Below are positions 63,413-64,000 of a stretch of DNA of 64,000 bases, in pieces (the first letter of the stretch is position 1; each line of letters begins with the position of its first letter). The notes under the pieces were generated by a model. The model was not told the origin of the DNA and ran no database searches. It worked only from the letters and a program-made list of their open reading frames with translations. This DNA is from Lachnospiraceae bacterium (lineage in GTDB: Bacteria > Bacillota > Clostridia > Lachnospirales > Lachnospiraceae), in assembly GCA_910574805.1 (NCBI GenBank), contig CAJTCV010000002.1, positions 359,561 to 423,560 on the forward strand, written 5' to 3'. A program made the translations under genes and the position numbers.

Positions 63413-63473
63413 AGGGACTGCCGGGGGAAGCCGCCCGTAAAAGGGAAAGGCTTATACGGCAGTCCTTCTTTTT
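63413..63473 (+). terminator. Terminator of the FlxA-like gene
   Basis: GGACTGCCG (63415-63423) pairs with CGGCAGTCC (63457-63465), followed by TTCTTTTT. Nested small hairpins lie in the loop. Confidence 0.85.
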
Positions 63474-63509
63474 GCCTGTAGAAATGTGGGACCAGAAGGC
63501 GGTCAGGCT

Positions 63510-63866
63510 CTAAATAAGTTCGTCTTTTTTCGCAAGAATCGCTTCAGCGGCGGCACATGCAGGGCAGTCACAGTATTTTGCGCCTGCAGCTTTCAGCTCC
63601 CGGCCGTGAGCTGCTACTTTGGAAGCTGTCTCTTTGCCGAATACCTGTATCCCGGCTTCGGAATCAGCGAAGGCGATGAGTCCGTCCACCGGCATGATAT
63701 CCATCTCCAGTTCGGCGATGAGGCTGCGGGAGGCTTCAGATTCCTTATCGGTCCCCAGCGCGTCCAGCCAGTTTTTTCCGGCGGCTTTTGCCTCCGCGCA
63801 GCAGGAAGCTGCGTTCAGCAGTTCGTTCACTTTTTCTGTCACAAAGCTTTTTACATCATTGTTCAT
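63510..63866 (-). CDS. Small cysteine-motif protein of unknown function
   Basis: 118 aa from ATG 63866, behind AAAGGAG. Helical, soluble, with a CC pair at 22-23 (NAASCCAEAKAAG) and a C-terminal CDCPACAAAEA motif, suggesting a metal or redox site. I recall sequences of this type being labelled as Hsp90-like in databases, but nothing here resembles the Hsp90 ATPase, so I do not use that name. Its promoter contains a palindrome. Confidence 0.7.
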   Translation of the reverse strand: MNNDVKSFVTEKVNELLNAASCCAEAKAAGKNWLDALGTDKESEASRSLIAELEMDIMPVDGLIAFADSEAGIQVFGKETASKVAAHGRELKAAGAKYCDCPACAAAEAILAKKDELI

Positions 63867-63889
63867 TTTGATTCTCCTTTTCTATAGAT

Positions 63890-63917
63890 ATCATAATAGG
63901 CGTTTGCGAAACGCCAA
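63890..63917 (-). promoter_or_regulatory. Promoter with operator-like palindrome for the small cysteine protein gene
   Basis: On the minus strand TTGGCG (63917-63912), 16-bp spacer, TATGAT (63895-63890). The spacer and -35 contain the palindrome GGCGTTT-CGC-AAACGCC (63899-63915). A repressor could sit here. Confidence 0.6.
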
Positions 63918-64000
63918 AAGCCGCATAAATACAGCATTTTTTGTTGCCAAAATGAAATATCTCCTCAAGGTTTATGGTAAAATAGAATTGTCCAGAAACT

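Noticed and set aside
1..64000. CRISPR arrays, tRNA or rRNA genes, insertion sequences, prophage
   Set aside because: None was recognised by reading; short or divergent tRNAs cannot be excluded without a scan.

Overview
The window reads as chromosomal DNA of a strict anaerobe in class Clostridia, most likely a gut-type Lachnospiraceae. The reasons are the moderately high GC, the AGGAGG-type ribosome sites, the Clostridial Rnf gene order (rnfCDGEAB), the biotin-dependent sodium-pump decarboxylase genes, the cmk-ispH-S1 overlap cluster, and a B. subtilis-type LexA operator sequence. I recognise no rRNA, tRNA, CRISPR array, prophage or insertion sequence.

Layout. 0-2.7 kb: the 3' end of a probable D-Ala-D-Ala carboxypeptidase, then on the minus strand a metallophosphoesterase and a cytosolic ParB-like/BMP-like fusion. 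2.9-8.3 kb: a five-gene membrane decarboxylase/transcarboxylase operon with both a 12S-type and a 5S-type carboxyltransferase. 8.3-10.5 kb: a hybrid sensor kinase (minus). 10.7-14.6 kb: a flavoprotein, then cmk, ispH and an S1-domain protein that overlap one another. 14.7-19.7 kb: the complete Rnf complex. 19.8-21.5 kb: a chemotaxis receptor (minus). 21.7-25.2 kb: a large secreted, wall-anchored transglutaminase-like protein. 25.4-28.0 kb: two transporter-type membrane proteins, an 88-nt structured element, an unknown 139-aa protein and a NusG-II protein. 28.0-35.4 kb: ruvAB, zapA, a U32 peptidase, an FtsW/RodA protein and a class B PBP, with LexA-type boxes before ruvA, zapA and the U32 gene. 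35.5-41.1 kb: an XRE-HTH/permease fusion, an ABC ATPase, a second permease and a lipoprotein. 41.5-50.1 kb: two giant DUF4132 paralogues enclosing an NAD(P)HX epimerase and an antitoxin-GNAT pair. 50.1-51.3 kb: a collapsed P-loop kinase gene and an orphan coiled-coil protein. 51.3-55.6 kb (minus): a BlaR/BlaI pair behind a 50-nt perfect palindrome, and a YyaL-like thioredoxin-fold protein. 55.8-59.9 kb: an ECF sigma factor, a probable anti-sigma and two permeases paralogous to those at 35.7-40.0 kb, but with no ATPase. 60.0-63.9 kb: a Nudix hydrolase, a LytTR/GHKL two-component pair, a FlxA-like coiled coil and a small cysteine-motif protein.

How it fits together. The decarboxylase operon and Rnf both couple central redox/carboxyl chemistry to an ion gradient. 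ruvAB, zapA and the wall-synthesis genes lie in one LexA-marked stretch that could link DNA damage to division. The best candidates for something undescribed are the two-module permease system in which one ATPase may serve two differently regulated permease pairs, the mixed 12S/5S sodium-pump operon with a lipoprotein-type gamma subunit, the ParB/BMP fusion, the DUF4132 pair, the antitoxin-acetyltransferase pair, and the 88-nt hairpin element at 27.1 kb. All functional statements come from reading motifs by eye; no database search was run.
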